DNA of 64,000 nt from Cymbidium sinense (GCA_021442155.1 CM038214.1:318897001-318961000); one strand, 5' to 3'; counted from the first letter of the stretch, positions 43,891 to 55,925 are shown. Numbers and translations are program-made. Notes: generated by a model from the sequence alone, not told the origin.

Positions 43891-44179
43891 AGCCTTTGAG
43901 TAACCACATTCCAAACCAAAGAAGAAATGAAGAATGATGAATGAAGACCCCATAATAATGAATTCCTTCTTGATTGTAATTTATTCATTTATAATCCAGG
44001 TTGTATAAGGGTAGAGCTCAACTACCCAATTTTTTTTTGGGTTTGTGTGATGGAGCGACCACAAAATGCCTCTTCATCTTTTAGCTTTATAAATTATTTA
44101 ATGTTTGTTTAGCTTGTGCATTAAGATGACATCTTTTCTTAGTTTCTTCCTTGCTTTGATGTATGGCCTAGATGACGAA
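43891..44179. other. spacer between the two LTR-like copies
   Basis: About 290 bases with no repeat partner that I can see in the window and no gene. It contains a short T-run (44031-44038). Confidence 0.5.
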
Positions 44180-44299
44180 TAGGCTCTTAGAAAAATAAAT
44201 TTTCTATCCAACTAATTAATTCAAACTTAAAATAAACAACTCATAACCTCATCTAAAGTTGAGGTTATAAACAAGATAAAAGATCAAAATCTTAGTCAA

Positions 44300-44830
44300 A
44301 TCCTTCCTAAACCATATGACCATGGACTTAGCCAAGTCTTAATCCAAATCTATCCAAAATTAATTGATTTTCTCATAATAAATATATATCTTCAATCATC
44401 TTCCTAAATATAATTCAAATCTACATTCAAATGATCAAAATTAAATCAAACTAAACCAAATTAAATTAATACCTTTCTGCCATATGACCTATCCCATGGA
44501 CTTAGCCAAATCTTAATCCAAATCAAGTCAAACTCAATTAATTTTCTAATAAATAAATAATATTTTAAATCATCTTCATAAATTTAATTGAAATATACAT
44601 TTAAATCATCAAAATTAAATCAAACCAAATCAAAATCCAAACTAAGCCACATGACCCAACTCTATGGACTTAGCCAAATTCCTTCTTTCCAAAACCCAAA
44701 TTCAATTGATATTCAATCAATCATACCTTAAATCATATTCACAAATAAATGAAATCTACAATCATCAAGACAAATCAAAATCAACCCAAGTCAAACCCAA
44801 CTTAACCCTTTTGACTTGAAATGTTCAAAT
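44300..44830. repeat. tandem copies of a 165-base unit
   Basis: CCATATGACC-ATGGACTTAGCC and variants occur at about 44317, 44483 and 44647, each followed by AAATCTTAATCCAAATC and CAATTGATTTTCT-like text. The same unit appears twice at 63780-64000. Homologue of the 180-base array in copy A. Confidence 0.85.
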
Positions 44831-44929
44831 GAAATAAACTTATTTGAACCCAATCAAACTGCAATTGAATTTATATATCAATCCAAAATCCATATATAAA
44901 CTAAACTAAATCAATATCAACCCAAAATC

Positions 44930-45730
44930 AAGCCAACTAAACCCAATTGGTTCATTTGACCCAAAGTTGCCAATTTGACCTATTTGAGCCATGTTTTAAT
45001 CCTACCCAAATTAGGTTGAACCAAGCCCATCAAAACCTCCCATCATGATTATTGATCACCCTAGGTTGATCAATTATCACAAATTAGGTTAAACTGAGTC
45101 AACTTGGTCATTTGACCAAGTCAACCCCTTAACCTATATGAACCCAAACTAGCCAAATTTCAACTTAAGCCAAATCTCTTGAAACCATTGATTTAGACCA
45201 AGTCAAAATCAATATTTGAATATGACTTGACCTTCAATTGAGTCAAACCAAACCCAATTATCCCTCTTGACCCAAGTTGACCCAAATTGAACTAAAGACT
45301 AAATTGGGTCAAATTAAAATATAAGCCAAATTGATTGCAACCAATGGCTCAACTTCATTCCAAATTGATTGTTGAACTAGACCAAAGCCATGATTGGACC
45401 CAATTGACCTGCCAAATTGACCTAAAGGTTCAAAATAAATCAAACCAAATCTAAATTATGAAACCAAAGCCTACAATCATCTTCAATTGGTCAACTAAAC
45501 CCAATCTAACACCCAACCCAAGATAATTTGACCAATTTGGTCAAATTGGTTAACATAACCCATTTGACCCAAATGAATTCAAATTAGCCAAAATCAAATC
45601 TAAGCCAAACTAAACAAAATTAATTGAACCAAAACATCCCAAATGATTATATGAACTTGACCCAACCCTTGGTTTGACCTAATTTGACCCAACCTTACCT
45701 AATTTGATCTAAATGAGTCAAATTGAGCTA
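44930..45730. repeat. TTGACC-rich stretch, copy B
   Basis: About thirteen TTGACC cores on + within 800 bases, homologous to 39250-40090. Density is retained although the surrounding sequence has diverged. Confidence 0.7.
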
Positions 45731-48419
45731 AACCTAACCAAATCAACTCCAATTTACTTGAAATTTGGGCTAACCCATTTTTAGCTCATTTCAAATTTGC
45801 TTAAATCAAATCCAATGCTAAATGATCATTCTACTCTTAGGTCAAGGGCATCACATGAGACAAATCAGCTGTGTAAGTGATCATTTCCATTCCTTGGCCA
45901 CTTGGTACTCTCCCAATGATCCACCTAAGCACCTATGACATTGCCCCACCTAACCCAAGGGGTGGTTGGGTTAGCCATGACTAATGGGAGGTGAAATCAC
46001 CTCACCCTCCCCATTGGAGAATTTTAAACCTATAGGAAACTTATGATTCCTCATTGGCAGCCACCTCCACACCTTCAATCAATGAAGCTGAGCCAACTCA
46101 ACTCCTCCCTGCCACCCACGACTCCCTAAGATGGGTGACACTAGAAGCCAAACCCATCCCACCATCATGAAGATGGAGGTATACTCCCCCTCGTTTCCAC
46201 TCAAACACACACCAAAATCATTCCTCATAGCCCTAGCTATCCAAAATGAGCCACTAGAGCCATTCCCTAAGCTCCCAAGCTCATTCCTTGATCAGAAAAT
46301 TCCATTCCTATTTGTCTCGAAATAAGACACTCCCATTTCTGACCTAACTTCCATATTTCTCCATCAAACTCAAATTAACATTTTATGCACCTTCCCTAGG
46401 CCTTGTTGAGCAAGAACGAATCATCTCCCATGCTTCTCAAGCACTGGAGGTGGGACTTTGATCAAAGTTGAGCTCCAAATCATCAGTTCATGGCCTTCCG
46501 AATGAACATCGAGGTATTGATCCAATTACTTCTCAATAAGGCTTCATCTCTACTAGATGAATCCTCCACAATTGTTCAAGCTACCAGTCTTGAGCTCTAA
46601 TGATGTATTCTTCCAATATCGATCATTAGGCAAAAATGGGTTCGAGATTTTTGAAAAAAACTTGCATCTCGTGTGATCTTGACTGTTACATCCCCTTTAA
46701 TCGATTTTGTGAAGGTGTGGTATCCTTTTGGAGTTGATCCGAGCTCGGGTAAGCTTAGACAAGTAAGCAATGGTGGATGAACTACATTCTTCCTCACTCA
46801 CATAACGTTAGATCATGCACCGTCCATTATGCATGATCGAAATGGATGATCATGATTAGATTTTCTAGATTGATCTGATTTAATCCTATTAAGTTGTGGT
46901 ATTAATCATAGCCATCAGATCTTAGATCAAATAGAGGGGAGAAAGCGTCGCCACCACGTAGGTGCTAAGTAAGAATTTTAAGTATCCCTCGATTGCACGT
47001 GGAAAGTGCATCACGTTACAGCGGGGAAAGTGCACCATTCGGGCACCATATCGACAGATTAGGCTTTAATTAGGCTTAATTAATCATTTTTAATGGCTAA
47101 AACTTCTAAAAATCATAAATAATCATAGAAAAATAAAATAATGCAAATAAATACTCATTTTAAAAGTATTTCAAAGGAGAATTAATTAAAAATCATCTTA
47201 ACTAATTTTGAATAGTAATTAAGGTTTAATTAATATTTAATTATAAAATTTATTGGCTTAATTACTCCTTAATTACTTGAGCAATTAATCTCAAATTTTA
47301 TGGGTTAATTTAATGGGTTAATTTAATGTGATGACCTCTACCTCCAATGATTTTCTTCGAATTTATTGCTCACTTAATTAGGAAAATTGAGTAATTAAAC
47401 TTGAACTACTCTTTTAAGTTAATAAATGATTAAATTAACCCATGAATAGTAACAAATTGGCTAATTATGTTTTTTAATCATTATTCAACAGTAAGTGAAT
47501 AGGGTTGGGACCCATTTCCCTAAGTTCATTTCACCCTTTTTTAAAATGAATTAATATTAACTAATTAATTAAATCACTTAATCAAATTGAAATCATAATC
47601 ACATGGACCTTAATTAATTAAATAGGGTAGATCTTAAGATTGTTTAATAACCTACAAGAGTTTAATGAAATTATGGTTAGTCCATATGTATGGGAAAACC
47701 GTAAGAGTAATTAATTAAGTCCCTTAATCTGATTAACTATTAATCATGAGCCAATTGCATTAGGCTCCTTTTATTTCCTAGGAACATTGCAAGTTTATTT
47801 TCTATGCTTATCATGTTGGCTTGTAATTATTTAGTTAATTACTTTAAGGTGACATAGGTAAGGGTAATTAATTCATCTAATTAAGAGTTCAACTTAATTA
47901 ACCCATAAAATTAACTTAATTACATTTTCTTATATTAAATCAAATCACTAATGTGGGAATGGGTTTAAAACAACAAGTGGTGATTTCTCTTCTCCTCTTT
48001 AAATCAAATCAAATCCATAACTTAATTAATAAAGAAGCTTTGGTTTGCTTTAAATAATCTTATTTTATTTGATTATACTTAAGAACTAGTTTGGTTGAAT
48101 GAATCACATACTTATATTTGATTGTCCTCTTTCCAATCATGTTAATTTTGGTATGTCATTTGAATTCATACATCTATCTTTTCAAAATAAAGTAAAATAA
48201 AATTGATTTCATTTATGTAAGCTTGCATGTGTTGATTTAATTTAATATATGTGTGGCTATTATCACTATTAAATCCAATTGTATTTTTTAAAAGCTTATA
48301 AATGAATAATAATATGCGTTATGATTCTAGTTATAAATACATAAGAAATGAATGTTCTTATAGCTTAAGTGTTTGAATGTTGAGATCTCTTTCCTCTATT
48401 CATGCGTTGATTCATTTAG

Positions 48420-49060
48420 GATTGAATGGCAATGGGTATATAGTCTGGACATCCTAGGAACACGAGGCTTTAGGTAGCCCCAAGGAGGTCATTTGATTAC
48501 CTCACTTCCCTAGTTTAACAATGACACATACCCATTTGATTTCATTCTTATGTATTTCAACATTTGAATTTGGATAGCGCTTTAATTCATATATGTAAAT
48601 GTTTCAGTCAAACAAAATATACAATCTTTGCATGATTTTATTTCCTTCATTTATGTATACATCCATGTTTGTCAAAGAAAAGAAAGTATATAGTATGGAT
48701 ATCTCAAAAATACAAGGCTTTAGTTAGCCCCAAGGAGATCATTTGATTACCTCACTTCCCTAGTTTAACAATGACATGTACTTACCTATATCTTTGTACA
48801 TGTATATGTATATGTATATCTGATTAGTGATTGAAAATTGCATTTTAGATCAAAATTGCATGCATTCATAATTGACTAAGTGGTTGAATTAATTAGCCAT
48901 ATGATTTGGAGCTTACTTCCTATGTTCATGTATACGAATTTACATATGTTTGAATGCAAATGGGTATATAGTTTAGACATCAAGAGAATACGAGGCTTTA
49001 GCTAGCTACAAGGAGGTCATTTGATTACCTCACTTTCCTGGTTTAATAATGGCACATGCC
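48420..49060. repeat. triplicated 260-270-base unit, copy B only
   Basis: GGTATATAGTCTGGACATC, then ACGAGGCTTTAGGTAGCCCC, AAGGAGGTCATTTGATTACC and TAGTTTAACAATGACA occur at about 48435, 48690 and 48960. Copy A has one diverged version at about 42715-42815. Confidence 0.85.
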
Positions 49061-49919
49061 TATTTAATTTCATTCTTATGACATTTTTGTATAAGAGTTT
49101 GGATAAAGTTTTAAATTAATATGTTAAAATAATTCAATCAAATAAAATATAAATTCTAAACATACACATACATTCATCATTTAAGTGTGCTAAAATATGT
49201 TGCATGTATAGATACACTTAGGATTAAATCATATGCATGTTAAAGGTGATGGAAAGGAATGATTTAATATATGTCATGTGGTAGTAAGTCAATTATATTA
49301 ATCTTAAGATGACATTTATTTTGAATAGGATTATTTGAAGTGAACCTAAACTTAGGATTAACTAAATCATTTAATAAGTCATTCACTAAAGAGAACTAAA
49401 TCAAATTAATATACTTTAGAAAGTGAGTTAAGGTAGGGATGAAAGATGGGCAATTCTTTTTTCCTCTCTTTATAACACTAAATTGCTAAGTGTAATCAAA
49501 TGAAATAAAAAACATAAATTAAAATTCTCAAATTAATTAAACTACTTCAATTGAAATCAACCTTTCATATTAAATTAAATCCTTCAACACTTAAAAAATA
49601 CAACATTAATGCCTAACAAGACTTATCATACAAGCCTTAATACACATATTAGAATTAAGTCACCACTTCTAGCTTTAAGTTATGATGGTGTATGTTGTGA
49701 TGTATGTTTTGTTTTATGATATATTTTTTAGATTGGATATTAGGGTGTATGCTTCGTAGACTGAATGATAGACTAATATTAGCTTAATCATGTTTTCTAT
49801 AGGGGGTTATGCTTAAGGGATGCTTAAAAAAAATGTGAATGCTCTTTTTGCAAGTTGCTTTAATCGTTAAGCATAATCCAAGTTAGGACAGGTGGGCTTA
49901 GTCAAACAATTTATTCTCT

Positions 49920-50395
49920 CTTGTGGAGGTAAACCGTTATGTCCACCTGTCACTTAGATTTAGGTCATTCTTTAGTGTGTTCTAAAGCTCCCAAGAGCAT
50001 AAATCCTCACCTCTTAGGCATTCTCACAACATTATGTTGGTGGATTATAAGCCTTAGTAATCGAATTAACTTTTAACTCTAAATATATAATGTAAAGAGG
50101 CGGTTGTGCTCAGCTGTCCCTAGGAGTAAGTCTTCATCATTGAATGTAACTCTTAAGATGTTGTTCGACTGGCATGCCTCTTATTTAAAATTGGTCAGCT
50201 GAGCTAAGCATATCTCCATATCAAGTAAGGCCTTGATTAGAGATTCCCTCATCTCTTTGGATAAGACAAGGGCATCGTATATGCTTAACTTAACTATAAA
50301 CTTTATAAGGTAAGCTAAGACATTGTAATCAATTCTAGCTTGGTCCTCCATAAGCATATCTATGGGTGGAGCATCCTATGGAGGGGCTATTTTTT
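49920..50395 (-). pseudogene. inverted fragment: gag-protease linker joined to downstream DNA
   Basis: In reverse complement, 50060-49920 matches about 29900-30060 (AGAATGCCTAAGAGGTGAGG and ACCTAAATCTAAGTGACAGG), and 50390-50100 matches about 28900-29160 (AAGTTAAGCATATACGA-like, GAGATGAGGGAATC, GAGATATGCTTAGCTCAGC). The protease and following 700 bases between them are deleted here. A partial mirror copy of the gypsy segment at 27123-30060. Confidence 0.82.
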
Positions 50396-51010
50396 AATGT
50401 TTATTTTTATTTTATGAGAGACTAACTATGGCTCCCAACCAACCATCTAGGCCAACCATTTTGAACTCTGTGCTTCCTCTCAATGACACAACTATCCTTG
50501 ACTTCTTCTCAAACACCTTCGGCACATTAGCCTAGATGGTTGGTTGGGAAAGGGCAACTATTTAGCTTCCTCTTGTAGGCTAGCCACCTTGTTGATTAAT
50601 TTCTTAAATGTTTTGATGGTAAAGCTTGTAAGCATGAAGGTGACTGGGCCATGGATATTCTTGAGAAAAATCTCTATGGCATGTTGTTTGGACAGTTGTG
50701 GTTCACATTTCATGCTCAGGTTGTGCCACCCAGAATGTAATCAATAAGAGACTCATTCCGTTTTGTTTCTCTACAATGAGGTTGCCTATAGTCACCCTCT
50801 ACTGAGCTCCAGCAAACCTCTTGATGAAGAGGTGCTCCAACTTAACAAAGTCTTCATAGGCGTTAAAGATACATCATCAAATGCAACTCTTGATGAGTTA
50901 ATGAAAAGCGAAGAGGATTGCTACCCTGTTACCGACTTTAAAGTGTGCCTTTGTGTTATCGTGGGTTCCCACTACCACCAAAGATCTTGAAGGATGGTGG
51001 CACAAAATCC
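50396..51010 (-). pseudogene. Ty3/gypsy gag fragment, inverted copy
   Basis: Minus-strand counterpart of 27123-27680. Read leftward from 51000 it gives PPSFKIFGGSGNPR, later (about 50745-50680) a DYILGGTT/CMKCEPQLS block and FLKNIHGPVTFMLTS, and LINKVASLQEEAK near 50560. A stretch equivalent to 27700-28880 is missing. Its right edge touches the low-complexity block at 51011 exactly as the left copy does at 27122. Confidence 0.85.
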
Positions 51011-51420
51011 TAAATAAAATAAAATCTAAATAATAACCTAAACCTAAATTATAAACCTAAAAAAAAACCTAAAATGAATAATAAAAAAAACCTAAACCCT
51101 AAACTAAAAAGAAGAAAAACCTAAACTTAAAATAAATAAAATAAAATAAACACAAACTTAAACTAAAATAAATAAAACCTAAACCTAAACCTAAAATAAA
51201 CTAAACCTACACCCTAAACTAAATAAAATAAACTAAACTAAAAACAAACCTAAACCTAAACTAAAAACAAACCTAAACTAAAAAAACCCTAAAAAAAAAA
51301 ACCCAAAACCTAAAAAAAATATATATATATAACACATAAACCTAAACCTAAAATTAAAAAATAAAACCTAAAAATAAAAAATAAAACAAAACTAAAACTA
51401 ACCTAAAAAAACATAAATCT
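51011..51420. repeat. low-complexity block (complement strand)
   Basis: CCTAAACCTAAA and AAAATAAAATAAA words, almost free of G on +. Mirror of the block at 26583-27122. It includes a short ATATATATATATA run near 51320. Confidence 0.88.
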
Positions 51421-51715
51421 AACTCTAAACCCTAAATCACTGATACCCTAAAACCCTACCCTAAACTAACCAACTCCTCCATAAACATGAACCCCAAACT
51501 AACCTAACCCTAACCCCACCCTAAACCTATTACCCTAAACTCCTAACCCCAAACCCTAAACCCTAAAGCTAAACTCTAACCCCCTAACCTAACCACTTAA
51601 CCAACATATCAACCCTAAACCTAAACTGAGCCCCTAAACCCTGGGCCACTAAACCCACTCCCCAAACCCTGGGCCCTAAAAACAAACCTACCTAATCACA
51701 CTACATACCTAAAAA
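51421..51715. repeat. telomere-like block, C-strand on +
   Basis: Degenerate CCCTAAA repeats with unusual variants (AACCCC, CTGGGCC, CACTCC), more eroded than the left-half blocks. Confidence 0.9.
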
Positions 51716-52385
51716 AATAAATAAATAAACTAAACCTAAATATAATAAAATAAATAAAATAAACAAACTAAACCTAAATCTAAAAAAAATAAAATAAACT
51801 ATAGAATAGAAATAAAATAAAATAAAATAAACATTAAAATAAAATAAACTAAATAATAAAAATAAACCAAAAAAAAAAAACTTAAAAATAAATAAAAAAA
51901 ACAAAACCAAAACCCAAAACTAAAAAAAACCCAAAACCTAAAATAAAAATAAAATAAACAAAAGAAAATAAAACTAAACCTAAACCTAATCCTAAAATAA
52001 ATTGAACCTAAACTAAATAAAATAAAATAAAGTAAAAAATAAACCTAAACCTACACTAAAAATAAAACTAAAATAAAAACCTTAATCTTAATTCTAAGAA
52101 AATAAAATAAAAATCTAAACATAAACCTAAAAATAAAAAATAAAACCTAAACCTAAAAAATAAAATAAAACTAAAACTAAACTAAAAAATAAACATAAAC
52201 CTAAACATAAACATAAAAAATAAACTAAAATAGAAATCCTAAACTAAAATAAATAAACCTAAAATAAATAAAATAAACTAAATCAAAATAAAAAATAAAT
52301 CTAAAGAAAAATGAATAAATAAAACAAACTAAAATAAATAAAAAATAAACTAAAACTAAAAAACTAAACCCACAGGTTTACTTAA
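51716..52385. repeat. low-complexity block (complement strand)
   Basis: AAATAAAATAAAC and CCTAAAC words, G-poor. The right end carries the complemented junction motif (CAGGTTTACTTAATTTAAG at about 52374). Confidence 0.88.
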
Positions 52386-52535
52386 TTTAAGAAAAAAAGC
52401 CTAAACCTTAAACCTTAAACCCTAAACCCTAAATCTAAAATCTTAAACCCTAAACTTTAATCCTAAACCCTAAAATTAACCCAAAACCCTGAACCCTAAA
52501 CCTACAACCATAAACCCTAAACCCTAAACACTAAG
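52386..52535. repeat. telomere-like block, C-strand on +
   Basis: Degenerate CCCTAAA repeats. Confidence 0.92.
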
Positions 52536-53130
52536 AATAAAAAACTTAAATAAAATAAAAACTAAATGTAAAAATAAAATAAAATAAAATAAAAAATAAA
52601 CCTAAAAAATAAACCTCAAAAATTTAAAAAATAAAACTTAAACCCTAAACTAAAAAAAACCTAAACCTAAAAGAAAAATAAAATAAACAAAATAAAATAA
52701 AGCTAAACCTAAAGTAAAATAAACTAAACTAAAATAAATAAATCCTAAACCTAAACCAAAAATAAACTAAACATAAACCTAAACCTAAATAAAATAAAAT
52801 AAACTAAACTAAAACTATACCTAAACCTAAATTAAAAAATAAAACCGAAAAAAAACCTAAAATAGAAACCTAAAACCTAACCCTAAAAAAATAAAATAAA
52901 AACCTAAACCTAAACTTAAAAATAAAAAATAAAACCTAAACCTTAAAATAATATAAAATAAAACTCAACTAAAATAAACTTAAACCTAAAATAAACTAAA
53001 ATAAAAAAATAAACTAACATAAATAAACCAAAATAAATAAATAAACAAAATAAAAAAAAATAAATAATAAAATAAAATTAACTCAAATCAATAAAATAAA
53101 CTAAATAAACTAAATAAACCTAAACCAGTT
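52536..53130. repeat. low-complexity block (complement strand)
   Basis: AAATAAAATAAAC and CCTAAACC words. The right end has the junction motif in diverged form (AAACCAGTTTGGTTAATTAAA). Confidence 0.88.
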
Positions 53131-53559
53131 TGGTTAATTAAAAAAAACCCTAAATCTAACTGGCCTAAACCCAAATAAAACCTAAATCCTAAACCTAAAC
53201 CTGTAACCCTAAACCTACACCTAAACCTACAACCCCAAACCTAAAACCTAAACCCCAACCAAACTAAACCCTAAATCCACAACACTGAGCCACTAAGCCC
53301 AAACACCTAAAAAAACACAAACCCTAAAACTAAAGCCTAAATAAACCCTAATGCTAAACAAACCCTGATAAAACAAATCCTAAACCACTAACCCTAAACC
53401 TACTAAACCTTAAACCCTAAGCCCCAAACCATAAACCCTAAATGCTAAACCCTAAACCCTCAACCCCAAACCCTAAACCCTAAACCATAAATCCTAAAGT
53501 ATCCCTAAACCCAAAACTAACCCTAAAACCTAAACCTTAAACTAAACCTAAACCCTAAG
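53131..53559. repeat. telomere-like block, C-strand on +
   Basis: Degenerate CCCTAAA repeats up to the GRP fragment. Mirrors 8478-8627 plus 17845-17931. Confidence 0.93.
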
Positions 53560-54033
53560 AATGGGTAGAACCTTGATGGTAGGAACATCATCGTGGCTCA
53601 GTCTAGATCTAGTGGTGGAGGCAAAGGTGGAGGTAGCGGTTATCATAGTGGCGGTGGCAGATCTGGAAGTGCTGGTGGATATGGGAGGTGGTGAGTAGTG
53701 GTAGTTATGGAGGTAGGAGGAGGGAGAGGTTCATCATGGTGGTGGCAGAGGGAGAGATCAGGGATATGATGGTGGATCACGCTACGCAAGAGGCAAGGGT
53801 GGTTCTGATGGGAACTGGAAAAACTAAAGAACGGCTGATCCGATCTATTTCTTATAGAATTGTGTCTTTATAGTAGAGACAGTTCTATTTATTTAGGGTT
53901 TTTGATTTTCTCTATGGGTGCTCATTTTTGATCTTTGTCATCGCTTGTGTCTAAGAAAACTTGGGGTGCTACTTGGTTGATGAAATCAAAAAGAAGAAAC
54001 GTTGAATCTGAATTTGTTCTTTATTAAAAAAAA
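53560..54033 (+). pseudogene. glycine-rich RNA-binding protein fragment, copy 3
   Basis: Starts at the common breakpoint with N-G, a stop, NLDGRNIIV, then AQSRSSGGGKGGGSGYHSGGG, followed by a frameshift and stop at about 53695 in the Gly-rich region. The later part (SRYARGKGGSDGNWKN) is readable in another frame. The 3' untranslated part follows (TCGCTTGTGTCTAAGAAAAC) and ends in A-run 54026-54033, after which CCCTAAA repeats resume. Several codons of the RRM end (between I-V and AQSRS) are missing. It is the mirror partner of copy 2. Confidence 0.85.
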
Positions 54034-54140
54034 CCCTAAACCCTAAACCCTAAACTAAAACTTAAACCCTCTAAACCCTAAACCTTAAACATTAAACCCC
54101 AAACCCTAAAGCCTAAACCCTGAACCGTAAACTACCCTAA
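54034..54140. repeat. short telomere-like block, C-strand on +
   Basis: Degenerate CCCTAAA repeats beginning directly at the GRP poly(A). Mirror of 8011-8111. Confidence 0.92.
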
Positions 54141-54920
54141 ACCCTAAAAAACTAAAAACCTAAACCAAAACTAAATAAAACATAAAAATAAAATAAATAA
54201 AAAACCTAAACCATAATAAAATAAAATAAAATATAAAATAAAAGCATAAACTAAAACCTACACCTAAACCTAAAAAGAAAATAAAATAAAAAATAAAAAC
54301 TAAACTAAAATAAAAGAAATAAAAACCTAAACTAAACTAAAAAATAGAAAACCAAAATAAAATAAAAGCTAATCTTAAAATAAAAATAAAATAAACCTAA
54401 AATAAAATAAAATAGAAACTAAATAAAACCATAAACCTAAAAATAAATAATAAATAAAACCTAAACCCTAAACTAAAATAAAAATAAAATAAATAAAATA
54501 AAATAAACTTAAACCTAAACTAAAATAAACTAAACTACAATAAAGAAAACCTAAACCTAAACCTAAAATAAACTAAACCTAAACATAAACCTAAGCTAAA
54601 TAAAATAAAATAAACTAAAAAAACCTAAAAATAAACTTAAAATAAAAACCTAAAACTTAAACCTAAGAAAATAAATTAAAAACCTAAATGTAAACCTACA
54701 AATAAAAAATATAGCCTAAACCAAAAAAAAAAAGAATAAAACTCAACTAAAAATAAAATAAACCTGAAAAATAAACTAAAATAAAAAACCTAAACTAAAA
54801 TAAATAAACTAAATTAAATATAAATAAAAAATAAACCTAAATAAAAATAAAAAATAAAATAAACTCAAATAAATAAAAATAAACTAAATAAACTAAATAA
54901 ACATAAACCTGTTTGTAATT
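54141..54920. repeat. low-complexity block (complement strand)
   Basis: Mirror of 7212-8010. The right end carries the junction motif in the form CATAAACCTGTTTGTAATTA. Confidence 0.88.
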
Positions 54921-55198
54921 AAAAAAACCCTAAAAAATAGCCTCTAAAACTAACCCTAAACCCTAAACCGTAAACCTACAACCCTAAGCCTAAAGCCTAA
55001 ACCCTAAAATTGTACACCCTAAACCCTAAACCCTAAACCATAAACCTTAAACCTTAAACCCTAAATCCCAAAACCCTAAACCCTAAACCCTAAACCCTAA
55101 ATCCCTAAACCCTAAACCATAAAACCTACAACCCAAAACCCTAGACCCTAAATCCTAAACCCTAATCCATAAACTAACCATAAACCCTAAACCCTAAT
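54921..55198. repeat. telomere-like block, C-strand on +
   Basis: CCCTAAA repeats with short perfect runs (about 55018-55035 and 55075-55100). Mirror of 6943-7211. Confidence 0.94.
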
Positions 55199-55683
55199 AA
55201 TGGATAAAACCTTGATGGCAGGGACGTCACCATCAACTTGGCTCAGTCTAGATCTGGCGGTGGAGGCAAAGGCAGAGGAGGTGGTTATCATTGTGTTGGT
55301 GGGGAATCTGGAGGTGGTGGTGGATATGGAGGTTGTCGTTGGAGCAATGGTGGTTATGGAGGTGGGAGGGTTGACAGAGGTTACAACTATAGTGGTGGTG
55401 GATGGAGAGATTGGGGATATGATGGTGGATCTTACTACTCGAGAGGTGGGGGTGGTTCTGATGGGAACTAGAGAAATTGAAGAACAACCAATCTTATCAA
55501 GTGCTTATGGAACTGTGTCTTTACAATAGAAATGGTTCTACTTATCTAGGGTTTTGGATTTGCTCTATGGGTGCACATTTTTATCTATGCCATTGCTTGT
55601 GTCTTAGAAAACTTGGGGTGCTACTAGGTTGACGAAATTGAAAAGAATAAATGTTGAATTTAAATTTTTATCTATTAAAAAAA
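55199..55683 (+). pseudogene. glycine-rich RNA-binding protein fragment, copy 4 (best preserved)
   Basis: 5'-truncated GRP copy. From the shared breakpoint at 55199 it reads N-G, a stop, NLDGRDVTINLAQSRS, the end of an RRM. A fully open Gly-rich tail of about 70 residues follows (GGGYHCVGGES, GGYGG, NYSGGGWRDWGYDGGS, SRGGGGSDGN) and ends at a stop at 55469-55471. The 3' untranslated part runs to the A-run at 55676-55683. The open frame 55238-55471 is the real reading frame of the ancestral protein. The RNA-binding domain itself is absent, so it is a processed-pseudogene-like fragment. It pairs with copy 1 across the window. Confidence 0.88.
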
Positions 55684-55925
55684 CCTTAAACTCTAAACCC
55701 TAAACCCTTAACCCTAAATCCTAAATCTAAAACCTAAATCCTAAACCCTAAACCCTAAACCCTATACCCTAAAAATTATAACCCAAAACCAAAAACCTTA
55801 AAACCATATACCCTAAACCCTAAACCCCAAACCCTAAACTAAAAACTAACCTTAAACCCTAAACTAATTCTAAACCCTAAACACTAAACCCTAAACTAAC
55901 CCTAAACCCTAAACCCTAAACCTTG
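55684..55925. repeat. telomere-like block, C-strand on +
   Basis: CCCTAAA repeats, mirror of 6157-6440. It ends at the unique island 55926-56045 (mirror of 6011-6156). Confidence 0.94.

Larger units (their letters stand above)
44180..49910. repeat. LTR-like unit, copy B
   Basis: Second diverged direct copy of the unit at 38430-43890, with the same order of landmarks. It differs by a triplication at 48420-49060 that is single in copy A. It ends in GCATAATCCAAGTTAGGACAGG and then runs into the inverted gag element at 49920. Copies A and B are clearly old because alignments are interrupted by many substitutions and indels. Confidence 0.7.

Noticed and set aside
46131..46325. 64-codon Pro/Ser-rich open frame in LTR-like copy B
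   Set aside because: No equivalent frame is open at the homologous place in copy A, and composition matches the surrounding non-coding DNA.
51701..51910. Phe/Leu-rich minus-strand open frame
   Set aside because: Translation of AAATAAAATAAA low-complexity DNA; not coding.
55248..55487. His-rich open frame on the minus strand
   Set aside because: Antisense of the Gly-rich codons of GRP copy 4; the + frame at 55238-55471 explains the sequence.
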